64,000 bases of DNA. Origin: Mucilaginibacter robiniae (GTDB taxonomy: Bacteria > Bacteroidota > Bacteroidia > Sphingobacteriales > Sphingobacteriaceae). Location of the stretch: the NCBI RefSeq assembly GCF_012849215.1, contig NZ_CP051682.1, positions 3,782,001-3,846,000 of the forward strand, in the 5' to 3' direction. This document shows, piece after piece, positions 17,766-26,400 of the stretch (the first letter of the stretch is position 1; every line of letters starts with the position of its first letter). A program made the translations under genes and the position numbers. The notes under the pieces are model-generated. The model saw nothing but the letters and a program-made list of their open reading frames with translations. It had not been told where the DNA came from and did no database searches.

Positions 17766-18929
17766 ATGCCAAACGGAAAACAAAATATTGCCAACCAAAA
17801 GCTTCCCGTAACAGTTTCGGGCAGGCCTTTGCGCATCATCATTAGTGGTGGTGGTACTGGCGGGCATATTTTTCCGGCTGTGGCCATTGCTAATGCTTTA
17901 AAAAAGCTGCATCCTGATACTGAAATATTGTTTGTTGGCGCATTGGGGCGTATGGAGATGGAAAAAGTACCCGCAGCCGGCTACAAAATTGTTGGTTTAG
18001 ATATTCAGGGTATTCAGCGTAAATCTGTTTGGAAAAATGTAATGTTTCCGGTAAAGCTGATCCGGAGCATCAGACATGCTGTCAAAATTATTAAAGATTT
18101 CCGCCCGGATGCGGCTGTGGGCGTAGGAGGCTATGCTTCCGGTCCGTTGCTGTATGCGGCTTCGTTAATGGGAATACCCACACTGATACAAGAGCAAAAC
18201 TCATATGCTGGTATTACTAATAAATGGCTGAGTAAAAAAGCACAAAAAATTTGTGTGGCTTTTGATGAAATGGATAAATTCTTTCCAGTAAATAAAATTA
18301 TCAAAACAGGTAACCCTGTAAGAAGGGAATCCGTAAATATCGCCGGCAAACGCTTTTCGGCGCTTGAATTGCTCAAACTGTCGCCCGACAAGAAAACCAT
18401 ACTGGTAACTGGTGGCAGCCTTGGGGCTCGTACGCTTAATAATAGTGTACTGGCGGGGTTGGATAAAATTATAGCAGCTGATGTGCAGCTGGTATGGCAA
18501 ACTGGTAAGGTTTATTATAAAAACATCATTGAGCAATTAGGTGAAAATTATCATCCCAATATTCGGGTAATGGAGTTTTTAAATCGTATGGATTTGGCTT
18601 ATGCCGCTGCCGATGTGATTATATCACGTGCTGGTGCCGGTACCATTGCAGAGCTATGTATTGTAGGTAAACCGATTATACTGGTACCCTCGCCTAATGT
18701 AGCCGAAGATCATCAAACTAAAAATGCTTTAGCATTGGTGCAAAACCATGCGGCAGTTTTTGTGGCTGATCGTGATGCTGAAGCTAATTTGATTGATAAA
18801 GCTTTGTCTTTATTAAATGATAAAGATAAGCAGAAGCAATTAAGTAATTACATCAGCAAACTGGCTTTGCCTAATGCTGATGAGGTAATTGCCGGGCAGG
18901 TAATTGATATTATTAACAATAAGAAATAA
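17766..18929 (+). CDS. murG: UDP-N-acetylglucosamine--undecaprenyl-pyrophosphoryl-MurNAc-pentapeptide transferase
   Basis: Peripheral inner-leaflet GT28 enzyme converting lipid I to lipid II. It is 387 residues long; the G loop GGGTGGHIFPA is at 28-38, the second G loop is VTGGSLGARTLN near 216, and the donor-binding SRAGAGTIAEL motif is in the C-terminal half. The first 20 residues are an extension relative to E. coli MurG, and a start closer to the core would need a non-ATG codon, so ATG 17766 is kept. Confidence 0.97.
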   Translation: MPNGKQNIANQKLPVTVSGRPLRIIISGGGTGGHIFPAVAIANALKKLHPDTEILFVGALGRMEMEKVPAAGYKIVGLDIQGIQRKSVWKNVMFPVKLIRSIRHAVKIIKDFRPDAAVGVGGYASGPLLYAASLMGIPTLIQEQNSYAGITNKWLSKKAQKICVAFDEMDKFFPVNKIIKTGNPVRRESVNIAGKRFSALELLKLSPDKKTILVTGGSLGARTLNNSVLAGLDKIIAADVQLVWQTGKVYYKNIIEQLGENYHPNIRVMEFLNRMDLAYAAADVIISRAGAGTIAELCIVGKPIILVPSPNVAEDHQTKNALALVQNHAAVFVADRDAEANLIDKALSLLNDKDKQKQLSNYISKLALPNADEVIAGQVIDIINNKK

Positions 18930-18972
18930 ACAAACTATTCTATTTAGCTAGTAAACGAAGGATTAATCAACA

Positions 18973-20337
18973 ATGGAGTTACGCACTATAAAGCAAGTTT
19001 ACCTGATCGGAATCGGCGGAATCGGCATGAGCGGATTGGCTCGGTATTTCCATCATTTAGGCTGCCGTGTGTGCGGGTATGATAAAACTGCAACGCCATT
19101 AACTGAAGCCTTACAGCAAGAGGGAATAGAAGTTGTATTCACAGATGATGTAAGCCTGATTCCTGATGGATTCAATACGCCTGATGAGCAAACGTTAATT
19201 ATTTACACCCCTGCTATTCCGAAAGATTCGCTTATCCTGAATCATTTCAAAAATCTAGGATTCGATATTTACAAGCGGTCGCAGGTGCTGGGCTTAATTA
19301 GCCAAAGCAGTTTTACCGTCGCTGTGGCGGGCACACATGGTAAAACAACTACTTCATGCCTGATTACGCATATCTTAAAAAGTTCTGGTATTAGCTGTAC
19401 CGCATTTTTAGGAGGGATAGCATCTAACTACCAAACTAATGTTTTGTATGGCGATACAAATATTATGGTGGTAGAGGCTGATGAATATGATCGTTCATTC
19501 TTAACTTTACACCCGGATATTGCTATTATAACTTCGATGGATGCTGACCATCTGGATATTTATGGTGATCATACTCATCTGACCGAATCTTTTCGGATGT
19601 TTGCCTCGCAAATTAAAGCTGGCGGAAAGCTGATAGCTAAACAGGATTTGCCTCTGGCACATAGTGCTACCACCTACACTATAGGTACGGAAGCAGCAGA
19701 TGCCTATGCTGATAATATCAGGATTGAAAACGGGCAGTTTTATTTTGATTTTAGGAACAGCGATTTCACCATTGCTGATATTGCTATAGGCATACCCGGT
19801 ATGCACAATATTGAAAATGCGGTAGCTGCTGCACAAGCGGCTTTGTATTTAGGGGTAAAAGCTGAAGCTATTAAATCAGCTTTAGCATCGTTTACCGGAG
19901 TAAAGCGTCGCTTTGAATATGTAGTAAAAAACGAGCAGCATATTTATATTGATGATTATGCTCATCATCCTGAAGAGTTAAAAGCTTGTTTGTCATCCAT
20001 CAAAAAGCTATATCCTAATCACCGGCTAACTACCATTTTTCAGCCGCACCTGTACACCCGTACTCGCGATTTTGTTGATGGTTTTGCCGAAGCTTTAGAT
20101 ATGGCCGATGAATTGCTAATGTTGGATATTTATCCGGCACGTGAGCTACCTATTGAAGGGGTAAGTGCTGCCATGATTTTAGATCGGATGCACTTAGCCT
20201 CCAAATATCTGTGCAGCAAGCAGGAGATTATAACTCGCATACAACAGGAAAAACCCGAGTTGCTGCTTACAGTAGGAGCGGGCGATATTGACCAGATTGT
20301 TGAACCATTAAAGCAAATATTGACCTATGTGGCGTAA
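18973..20337 (+). CDS. murC: UDP-N-acetylmuramate--L-alanine ligase
   Basis: First Mur ligase of stem-peptide synthesis. It is 454 residues long, with a Rossmann fold GIGGIGMSG (13-21), an ATP loop GTHGKTT (120-126), EADEYDRSF, DADHLDIYGD and, in the C-terminal domain, YIDDYAHHPEELKA. All typical. The last 11 bases overlap the start of ftsQ, so the two are translationally coupled. Placed after murG, this is the usual gram-negative order. Confidence 0.97.
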   Translation: MELRTIKQVYLIGIGGIGMSGLARYFHHLGCRVCGYDKTATPLTEALQQEGIEVVFTDDVSLIPDGFNTPDEQTLIIYTPAIPKDSLILNHFKNLGFDIYKRSQVLGLISQSSFTVAVAGTHGKTTTSCLITHILKSSGISCTAFLGGIASNYQTNVLYGDTNIMVVEADEYDRSFLTLHPDIAIITSMDADHLDIYGDHTHLTESFRMFASQIKAGGKLIAKQDLPLAHSATTYTIGTEAADAYADNIRIENGQFYFDFRNSDFTIADIAIGIPGMHNIENAVAAAQAALYLGVKAEAIKSALASFTGVKRRFEYVVKNEQHIYIDDYAHHPEELKACLSSIKKLYPNHRLTTIFQPHLYTRTRDFVDGFAEALDMADELLMLDIYPARELPIEGVSAAMILDRMHLASKYLCSKQEIITRIQQEKPELLLTVGAGDIDQIVEPLKQILTYVA

Positions 20338-21187
20338 GATAGCGTGGAACCGGGTGTTGATAGCTTTAAGCTGGCTGGTAAGTATTACTGGCTTAGTGGT
20401 ACTCATGAGCTTTATTGAAGGTAAAAAAGCCGGCGTTATATGTCGTAAGGTAGATGTTTATATACCAGGCACGCAATCGTTTATTGACCGGCATGAAGTA
20501 GATAGAATTTTACAGGTAAGTAGCCATAATTTAATTGGCCGCAAAATGGAAGATATCAACATCCATGATCTGGAAAATAAGTTGAAGGCTAATCCTTTTA
20601 TTGAGTTTGCTAAAATGTATGCCGATATGGATGGCGTAATCCATGCTGAAATAACTCAGCGGCAGCCAGCCGTGCGTATTCTAAATCGTTTCGATCAGGA
20701 CTTCTACGTGGATCAGCACGGGTTGAAAATTCCGCTTTCTGATAATTTTACGGCACCGGTATTGGTGGCTAATGGTAATATTGATGAAATTTTTTCGGGC
20801 CGGATAGATACTTTGCACACCAAACTGGCTAAAGATTTGTTTAAAACTGCTGAGTTTATCAGGAAAGACACACTTTGGAATGCGCAGATTGCCCAGATTT
20901 ATGTAGATCAGAACCGCGAGATAGAACTTATTCCACGTATTGGAGACCAGAAGATATTAGTAGGTAATGCCGATTCATTAGAAAGTAAGTTTCACAACTT
21001 AAAAATATTTTACAAGCAAGCTTTACCCCAAATCGGGTGGGATAAGTACAAAATTATTAACATCAAATACGCAAACCAGGTAGTAGGTGTTAAAACCGAA
21101 AATTTGAAAACAGATACAGCAAAGCATATAGCCGCTGTTAAAAAAGATACATTGCAGTCAGTTAAAGATTCATCCCCAACAAATTAA
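20327..21187 (+). CDS. ftsQ: Cell division protein FtsQ
   Basis: Bitopic divisome protein of 286 residues. It has a short cytoplasmic N-terminus, one membrane span (about 10-31), a POTRA-like segment (about 38-110, including VDVYIPGTQSFIDRHEV) and a beta domain continuing to about 255. FtsQ recruits the FtsL-type proteins and, through them, FtsW/FtsI. The Lys/Thr-rich last 30 residues are likely disordered. It is only 6 bases from ftsA. Sequence conservation of the family is low, but the position between murC and ftsA is decisive. Confidence 0.92.
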   Translation: MWRKIAWNRVLIALSWLVSITGLVVLMSFIEGKKAGVICRKVDVYIPGTQSFIDRHEVDRILQVSSHNLIGRKMEDINIHDLENKLKANPFIEFAKMYADMDGVIHAEITQRQPAVRILNRFDQDFYVDQHGLKIPLSDNFTAPVLVANGNIDEIFSGRIDTLHTKLAKDLFKTAEFIRKDTLWNAQIAQIYVDQNREIELIPRIGDQKILVGNADSLESKFHNLKIFYKQALPQIGWDKYKIINIKYANQVVGVKTENLKTDTAKHIAAVKKDTLQSVKDSSPTN

Positions 21188-21193
21188 GAGACT

Positions 21194-22540
21194 ATGGAAA
21201 AAAGTGCACCGAAAGAGAAAAATTCGCCAATTGTAGTAGGGTTAGATATTGGTACTACCAAAATTTGCGCTATTGTTGGCCGTAGAAGCAAAAATGGAAA
21301 GATTGAAGTACTAGGCATTGGCAAAGCCGAGTCGGCAGGTGTTACCCGTGGGATGGTATCGAACATAGACAAAACCGTACAAGGCATAAACCAATCAGTT
21401 GAAGTAGCTGGCTCACAATCAAACGTAGAGATCAGAGTAGTAAATGTAGGTATTGCCGGTCAGCATATTAAAAGTTTACAGCACCGTGGGTTAATTACCC
21501 GTCGTGATTTGAATACCGAAATCGGCCGTAAGGATATTGACAAGCTGATTGAGGATATGTATAACTTAGTGATGCCACCGGGGGAAGAGATTATACATGT
21601 ACTACCGCAAGAATTTACTGTAGATAATGAGCCGGGAATTAAAGATCCGATTGGGATGTCGGGTGTACGGCTGGAGGCTAATTTCCATATCATTTCGGGG
21701 CAGGTAACAGCTATCAAGAATATTGTAAAATGTGTAACTAAAGCACATTTAGAAAGCCAGGAGCTTATATTGGAGCCTTTGGCATCGTCAGAATCGGTAT
21801 TAAGCGAAGAAGAAAAAGAAGCCGGCGTAGTGCTGGTAGATATTGGTGGTGGTACTACCGATGTGGCTATCTTCCATGAAGGTATTATTCGCCACACTGC
21901 AGTAATTCCGTTTGGGGGAAATAGTATTACTGAAGATATTCGCGAAGGTTGTTCGGTAATGCGCAATATTGCTGAGCAACTGAAAGTGAGATTTGGTTCT
22001 GCTTTGGCTGATGAAAACCGAGAAAATGAAATTGTGTGCGTGCCTGGCTTACGTGGCCGTGATGCTAAAGAAATTTCAGTAAAAAACCTGGCTTACATTA
22101 TCCAGGCCCGTATTGAAGAAATTATTGAGCATGTATATTACGAAATCAAATCATCAGGTTACGAAAAGAAACTGATTGCAGGTATTGTAATTACAGGTGG
22201 TGGCGCACAACTAAAACATTTACCACAATTGGTAGAGTATGTAACCGGTTTAGATTGCCGTGTAGGTTACCCTAATGAACACCTGGCTAAAAATGAGCAT
22301 TTGCCAAAAAATATTTATGAAGAGCTGCAAAGTCCAACATTTGCTACAGGTATTGGTTTATTAATTAAAGGCATTCAAAAAATGGAGTATAATAACGTTG
22401 CCGATTACAATCAGCCAGAAGTTAAAACCGAGAAAGTAAAATATACCGACGATCGGAAATTTGGCTTACTGGGTAAGATACTGGAAACCGGTAAAAAGTT
22501 TATTAAAGATGACATTAAAGACGAAGACTTTTTAAAATAA
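21194..22540 (+). CDS. ftsA: Cell division protein FtsA
   Basis: Actin-like ATPase tethering FtsZ to the membrane. It is 448 residues long; the phosphate-1 loop GLDIGTTKI is at 16-24, the SHS2/1C subdomain spans about 85-170, the phosphate-2 loop DIGGGTTD is at 216-223, and an adenosine motif ITGGGAQLKHL lies near residue 330. The C-terminal FGLLGKILETGKKFIKDDI segment has the amphipathic pattern of the membrane-targeting sequence, followed by an acidic tail. It is the last gene before a 123-base spacer that precedes ftsZ. Confidence 0.97.
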   Translation: MEKSAPKEKNSPIVVGLDIGTTKICAIVGRRSKNGKIEVLGIGKAESAGVTRGMVSNIDKTVQGINQSVEVAGSQSNVEIRVVNVGIAGQHIKSLQHRGLITRRDLNTEIGRKDIDKLIEDMYNLVMPPGEEIIHVLPQEFTVDNEPGIKDPIGMSGVRLEANFHIISGQVTAIKNIVKCVTKAHLESQELILEPLASSESVLSEEEKEAGVVLVDIGGGTTDVAIFHEGIIRHTAVIPFGGNSITEDIREGCSVMRNIAEQLKVRFGSALADENRENEIVCVPGLRGRDAKEISVKNLAYIIQARIEEIIEHVYYEIKSSGYEKKLIAGIVITGGGAQLKHLPQLVEYVTGLDCRVGYPNEHLAKNEHLPKNIYEELQSPTFATGIGLLIKGIQKMEYNNVADYNQPEVKTEKVKYTDDRKFGLLGKILETGKKFIKDDIKDEDFLK

Positions 22541-22563
22541 GGAGTAAAAAACAATTGTTAAGA

Positions 22564-22608
22564 AATTATAAAAGAGCTAAAAAAATTAATCAAAAAACTC
22601 TTATAATT
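22564..22608. other. Hairpin-forming spacer between ftsA and ftsZ
   Basis: AATTATAAAAGAG (22564-22576) pairs with CTCTTATAATT (22598-22608), leaving two unpaired A residues in one arm and a 21-base A/T loop. There is no T tract directly after it. It may mark a partial terminator, an RNA-processing site or a local promoter region giving ftsZ separate control; nothing decides between these. Confidence 0.35.
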
Positions 22609-22663
22609 ACACTTACTAAATCACCTGTATTCATCAACACATATATTCCTGAAAACTAGTACC

Positions 22664-24238
22664 ATGCAATTTGAGATGTTAAAAGAAAAGTCGTCAATCA
22701 TTAAAGTAGTTGGTGTTGGCGGCGGCGGCGGCAATGCAGTAAACCACATGTACAAACAAGGTATTACCGGTGTTGACTTCATTATTTGCAACACAGATGC
22801 ACAGGCGCTTGAGCTAAGCCCTATACCTAATAAGGTACAATTGGGTTCTAGCTTAACCGAAGGCATGGGAGCAGGTTCAATACCCGAAGTAGGTAAAAAC
22901 TCGGCTATTGAAAACATTGAAGATGTAAAACGTATGCTGGGTACCACTACCAAAATGCTATTTATTACTGCTGGTATGGGCGGTGGTACTGGTACTGGTG
23001 CAAGCCCTATTATTGCCAAGGCAGCTCGCGAACTGGATATATTAACCGTAGGTATTGTAACTACACCTTTTTCATTTGAAGGTAAACGCCGTAAGTTACA
23101 GGCTGAAGAAGGTTTGGAAGAACTAAAGAAGTATGTAGATTCTTTTTTAGTGATTTCGAACGACAGATTACGTCAGATATTTGGCAACCTGACATTAGGT
23201 TCAGCATTTGCACAAGCCGACGATATATTAACCACAGCAGCTAAAGGTATTGCTGAAATAATAACTCATCCTGGTTACATCAACGTTGACTTTAAAGACG
23301 TACGCACTGTAATGAAGGATAGCGGTGTATCTATCATGGGTAGTTATTCTGCCGAAGGTGATAGCCGTGCCCTGCGTGCTGTAGAAGGTGCTTTATCATC
23401 GCCATTGTTAAAAGATAACCAAATTGAAGGTGCTCGTTACATCCTGTTAAACATCAGTTCAGGTAGTAAAGAAGTAACCATGGATGAAGTAAGCATCATT
23501 ACAGATTACATACAGGAAGAAGCTGGTTTATCAGCCGATTTAATCTGGGGTAACTGTATAGATGAAGCTTTGGGCGAAAAAATTTCAGTTACCATTATTG
23601 CTACTGGTTTCCAAACTAACGATGAGCGTGAAAAGGAACTGAGCAACAAGAAAGTGGTATCTATGTTGATGCCTGAAAATACACCACTGGTAAAACCGGT
23701 GAATGAGTTTGTAAAACCTGGTAAGGAAGAAGTACCAGTAAGCCGTCCTAAAGAAGTACAGCAAAAAACAAGCGGTTTGTTTGATACTGCTACCCATGGT
23801 GACGATTCAGGTATTATCCGTCATAACCTGATTGATGATGCGCCGCAAGCCATGAGCGAAGAGGAGCCAAGTGATTTGGTGTATAAGGTAGCTGACTCGG
23901 TTATGAACTTTGAACCAGCCCGTGAAGTGTTGGTACAACCAGAGCCAGAACCTCAACCTGTACCAAACGCTGATGACCATAAAACTGACGAGTCTATTGA
24001 GGAGCAACTGCGTAAATCACGTGAGCGTATTATGCGCCTGAAAGATTTAAGCATGAAATTACGCAACGGTAATATTCAGGAGATGGAAAATGTACCTGCT
24101 TACCGTCGTAAAGAGATTTCATTACAGCAAACTCCGGCTTCTAACGAGAGCCAGATTTCTAAGTTCTCTTTATCAGAAAATGACGGCAACACAGAAATAC
24201 GCCGTAACAATTCTTTTCTACACGATAATGTAGATTAA
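22664..24238 (+). CDS. ftsZ: Cell division GTPase FtsZ
   Basis: Tubulin homologue forming the Z ring. It is 524 residues long, much longer than E. coli FtsZ (383). The globular part (about 10-325) has GGGGGNAVN near 19-27, the tubulin signature GGGTGTG (106-112) and the T7-loop residues N207, D209 and D212 (NVDFKD). Residues about 330-510 are a long polar linker rich in Glu, Pro and Lys with a predicted helix around 440-460. The last ten residues NNSFLHDNVD match the C-terminal peptide of Bacteroidota FtsZ that binds FtsA. The extended linker is normal for the phylum. Confidence 0.98.
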   Translation: MQFEMLKEKSSIIKVVGVGGGGGNAVNHMYKQGITGVDFIICNTDAQALELSPIPNKVQLGSSLTEGMGAGSIPEVGKNSAIENIEDVKRMLGTTTKMLFITAGMGGGTGTGASPIIAKAARELDILTVGIVTTPFSFEGKRRKLQAEEGLEELKKYVDSFLVISNDRLRQIFGNLTLGSAFAQADDILTTAAKGIAEIITHPGYINVDFKDVRTVMKDSGVSIMGSYSAEGDSRALRAVEGALSSPLLKDNQIEGARYILLNISSGSKEVTMDEVSIITDYIQEEAGLSADLIWGNCIDEALGEKISVTIIATGFQTNDEREKELSNKKVVSMLMPENTPLVKPVNEFVKPGKEEVPVSRPKEVQQKTSGLFDTATHGDDSGIIRHNLIDDAPQAMSEEEPSDLVYKVADSVMNFEPAREVLVQPEPEPQPVPNADDHKTDESIEEQLRKSRERIMRLKDLSMKLRNGNIQEMENVPAYRRKEISLQQTPASNESQISKFSLSENDGNTEIRRNNSFLHDNVD

Positions 24239-24250
24239 TTACACTTGAAG

Positions 24251-24300
24251 TATAACAAAAGGAGCCTTTGTATTTATATGCAAAGGCTCCTTTTGTTATA
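24251..24300. terminator. Terminator of the dcw operon
   Basis: A perfect 20-bp inverted repeat (24251-24270 with 24281-24300) around a 10-base loop. The G+C-rich core GGAGCCTTTG is flanked by TAACAAAA, which yields a T tract on both strands, so it can stop transcription in both directions. Confidence 0.9.
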
Positions 24301-24324
24301 CCCTATTAAAAAAAGTTATAACGG

Positions 24325-24355
24325 TTGTTTGGCCTATAACAATCAGCTATATTTG
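24325..24355 (+). promoter_or_regulatory. Bacteroidota-type promoter of the SPT-family gene
   Basis: TTG (24325-24327), a 20-base spacer and TATATTTG (24348-24355) fit the TTG-N19/21-TAnnTTTG consensus of the housekeeping sigma factor in this phylum. Transcription would begin near 24362, leaving a leader of about 20 bases before the GTG start at 24384. Confidence 0.7.
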
Positions 24356-24383
24356 TATAGATATTAATAGTTTAGCAATAGCA

Positions 24384-25628
24384 GTGGATTTATTTGATAA
24401 AATATCGAAAAACGTTGGTGGCCCAATAGGTCAGCATCAGAAATGGTCACATGGTTACTTTTCTTTTCCTAAGCTGGAAGGTGAAATTGGGCCACACATG
24501 GAATTTAACGGTAAAGAACATGTAATCTGGAGCTTAAATAACTATCTGGGTCTGGCTAATCATCCTGAAGTTCGTGAAGCTGATGCGCAAGCAGCTGCTG
24601 ATTATGGCTTAGCATATCCAATGGGTGCCCGCATGATGTCTGGTAATACCAAATACCATGAAGAACTAGAACAGGGCTTAGCCAAGTTTGTAGGTATGCA
24701 GGATGCTTTTTTGCTGAACTATGGTTATCAGGGTATGGTATCAATCATTGATACACTGGTTGATCGTAATGATGTTATTGTGTACGATGCTGAGTCGCAC
24801 GCTTGTATTATTGATGGCGTCCGCTTGCACATGGGTAAGCGCTTTGTTTACCAGCATAATGATATTGCCAGCTGCGAAAAACAACTTGAGCGTGCTACCA
24901 GGTTAACTGAACAAAGCGGTGGCGGTATATTATTGATCACTGAAGGTGTTTTTGGTATGTCGGGCGCACAAGGCAAGCTGAAAGAAATTATTGCACTTAA
25001 AGAAAAATACAACTTCCGGTTGCTGGTTGATGATGCACATGGTTTTGGCACTATGGGTAAAACCGGTGCAGGCACACATGAGGCGCAGGATTGTGTAGAA
25101 GGTATAGATGTGTACTTTGGTACCTTCGCCAAATCAATGGCTGGTATAGGGGCTTTTGTTGCTTCTAGTACAGAGATTGTAAGCTATTTACGCTACAATA
25201 TGCGGTCGCAAACTTTTGCTAAGGCTTTGCCTATGCCAATGGTAATGGGTCTGCGTAAACGCTTTGAACTGCTTAAGTCAAAACCTGAATTACGTGAAAA
25301 GCTTTGGCAAGTTGCTACAGCACTGCAACACGGGTTAAAAGAGCGTGGCTTTGATATTGGTGTAACCAACACTATGGTAACCCCTGTATTTTTAAAAGGT
25401 GACTTATTTGAAGCTACCAGTTTAACACGTGACTTGCGTGAGAACTATGGCATTTTCTGTTCTATCGTAGTTTATCCAGTTATTCCGAAAGGGTTGATTA
25501 TACTGCGCTTAATACCAACAGCAACACACAGTATGGAAGATGTGGAGCGCACACTTAACGCTTATAGCGAAGTAGCTGAAAAGTTAAAAGCAGGTTATTA
25601 CAAAGAAGATAAAATGGCTGTTGCCTAA
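24384..25628 (+). CDS. Serine palmitoyltransferase-family PLP-dependent acyltransferase (alpha-oxoamine synthase)
   Basis: A 414-residue fold-type I PLP enzyme. It starts with GTG; no better ATG exists and the N-terminus MDLFDKI is a natural one. Seen: the PLP-stacking and aspartate region LLVDDAHGFG (213-222) and the Schiff-base lysine in FGTFAKS (K250). Alpha-oxoamine synthases condense an amino acid with an acyl-CoA or acyl-ACP. In Bacteroidota the closest roles are serine palmitoyltransferase (sphingolipids), cysteate acyltransferase (sulfonolipids) and glycine C-acetyltransferase. The long N-terminal part before NNYLGLANHPEV favours the lipid enzymes, but the substrate is not settled. 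It stands alone between its own promoter and terminator. Confidence 0.8.
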   Translation: MDLFDKISKNVGGPIGQHQKWSHGYFSFPKLEGEIGPHMEFNGKEHVIWSLNNYLGLANHPEVREADAQAAADYGLAYPMGARMMSGNTKYHEELEQGLAKFVGMQDAFLLNYGYQGMVSIIDTLVDRNDVIVYDAESHACIIDGVRLHMGKRFVYQHNDIASCEKQLERATRLTEQSGGGILLITEGVFGMSGAQGKLKEIIALKEKYNFRLLVDDAHGFGTMGKTGAGTHEAQDCVEGIDVYFGTFAKSMAGIGAFVASSTEIVSYLRYNMRSQTFAKALPMPMVMGLRKRFELLKSKPELREKLWQVATALQHGLKERGFDIGVTNTMVTPVFLKGDLFEATSLTRDLRENYGIFCSIVVYPVIPKGLIILRLIPTATHSMEDVERTLNAYSEVAEKLKAGYYKEDKMAVA

Positions 25629-25649
25629 CACATATTACATTGTTTAATC

Positions 25650-25683
25650 AAAGCCTTCCATTTTGCTGGAAGGCTTTTTTATT
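25650..25683 (+). terminator. Terminator after the SPT-family gene
   Basis: An 11-bp perfect stem, AAAGCCTTCCA (25650-25660) with TGGAAGGCTTT (25667-25677), around TTTTGC and followed by TTTTA. Confidence 0.88.
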
Positions 25684-26061
25684 TGGCTTATGGTTGATTC
25701 TTAGCCATGCAGATGCTAGTTCAAGTTACAAACCTGCAATAAATTCACTCCTTTAAGCTATATCTGTAGGTTGGCTTATACACATATGTTTTGGTTAAGA
25801 AGCTTAATGCGAAATATTCGTACTGAAATATATCTATGTACTTAGTTATCTGCTATATAGCAACGTAATTATTATGTAAGTGTACATTGCGTATCGCTTT
25901 TTAATAATGCACATCTGTATAAGTATGAGCGTATAAAAGTGCCTATATTGTGCTGAAAACGCATTTTATAAGGATCAAAATTTTTTTATATTCAAAAAAC
26001 GCTTTAGATTAGCTTAGTTAAAATATTCATACCTCAATCTTTTTTTTAGGAGTAATTTAAA
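25684..26061. other. Long AT-rich leader region before the Hc1-like gene
   Basis: A 378-base gap with no supported reading frame, RNA fold or repeat. It presumably contains the promoter of the histone-like gene, but no clean TAnnTTTG element was found. Just before the ATG at 26062 is an AGGAG (about 26048) after a run of eight T residues, a possible ribosome-binding site. Confidence 0.4.
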
Positions 26062-26247
26062 ATGGAAAAATTTACCCAGGTAAAAAACCTTATCGCATCT
26101 TTAGAAGCTGATGCCGAAAAATTTTACAACAAAGGCAATAGTGCAGCCGGAACCCGCGTACGTAAAGGTATGCAAGACCTGAAAAACTTAGCCCAAGCGA
26201 TTCGCCTGGAAGTTCAGGATTCAAAAAATAAAACAGAAGAGAAGTAA
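26062..26247 (+). CDS. Hc1-like histone H1 homologue
   Basis: A 61-residue Lys/Glu-rich protein (MEKFTQVKNLIASLEADAEKF at the N-terminus, GTRVRKGMQDLKNLAQAIR in the middle). It matches the short Hc1-type histone H1 family that is widespread in Bacteroidota; in Chlamydia, Hc1 condenses the nucleoid. This version has the helical N-terminal part but lacks the long Lys/Ala/Pro-rich tail of chlamydial Hc1, so strong DNA compaction is uncertain. It is a stand-alone gene with a long leader and a strong terminator, suggesting high expression. Confidence 0.8.
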   Translation: MEKFTQVKNLIASLEADAEKFYNKGNSAAGTRVRKGMQDLKNLAQAIRLEVQDSKNKTEEK

Positions 26248-26261
26248 TATTTCCTTTCAAG

Positions 26262-26306
26262 TATCAAACAAAAAGAGCCGCTCTAAGCGGCTCTTTTTGT
26301 TTGATA
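26262..26306. terminator. Terminator after the Hc1-like gene
   Basis: A perfect 20-bp inverted repeat (26262-26281 and 26287-26306) with loop TCTAA. The core AAAGAGCCGC is flanked by TCAAACAA, giving T tracts on both strands. Confidence 0.9.
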
Positions 26307-26339
26307 TTATGATCTAAATCAATTATAAATCATGCTAAA

Positions 26340-26395
26340 AAGAACCTATAAAAAAAAGCGCTTTTGTATATAAAAGCGCTTTTTTATAGGTTCTT
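26340..26395. terminator. Terminator of ilvE, on the convergent side
   Basis: The 24-26-base arms AAGAACCTAT-A8-GCGCTTTT (26340-26365) and the complementary 26372-26395 differ only by two extra A residues, around GTATAT. It lies 5 bases beyond the ilvE stop (26401) and follows a separate terminator for the plus-strand gene, so the two convergent genes are doubly insulated. Confidence 0.85.
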
Positions 26396-26400
26396 CAAAC

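Noticed and set aside
21460..21966. 168-codon frame antisense to ftsA
   Set aside because: It mirrors the codon pattern of ftsA on the other strand, has no family resemblance and no independent start signal.
22621..23019. 132-codon frame antisense to ftsZ
   Set aside because: Pro/Ala-rich shadow of the glycine-rich tubulin motifs; no domain and no promoter.
23807..24007. Gene on the minus strand within the FtsZ linker
   Set aside because: The linker codes for a polar tail in frame with ftsZ; the antisense frame has no supporting feature.
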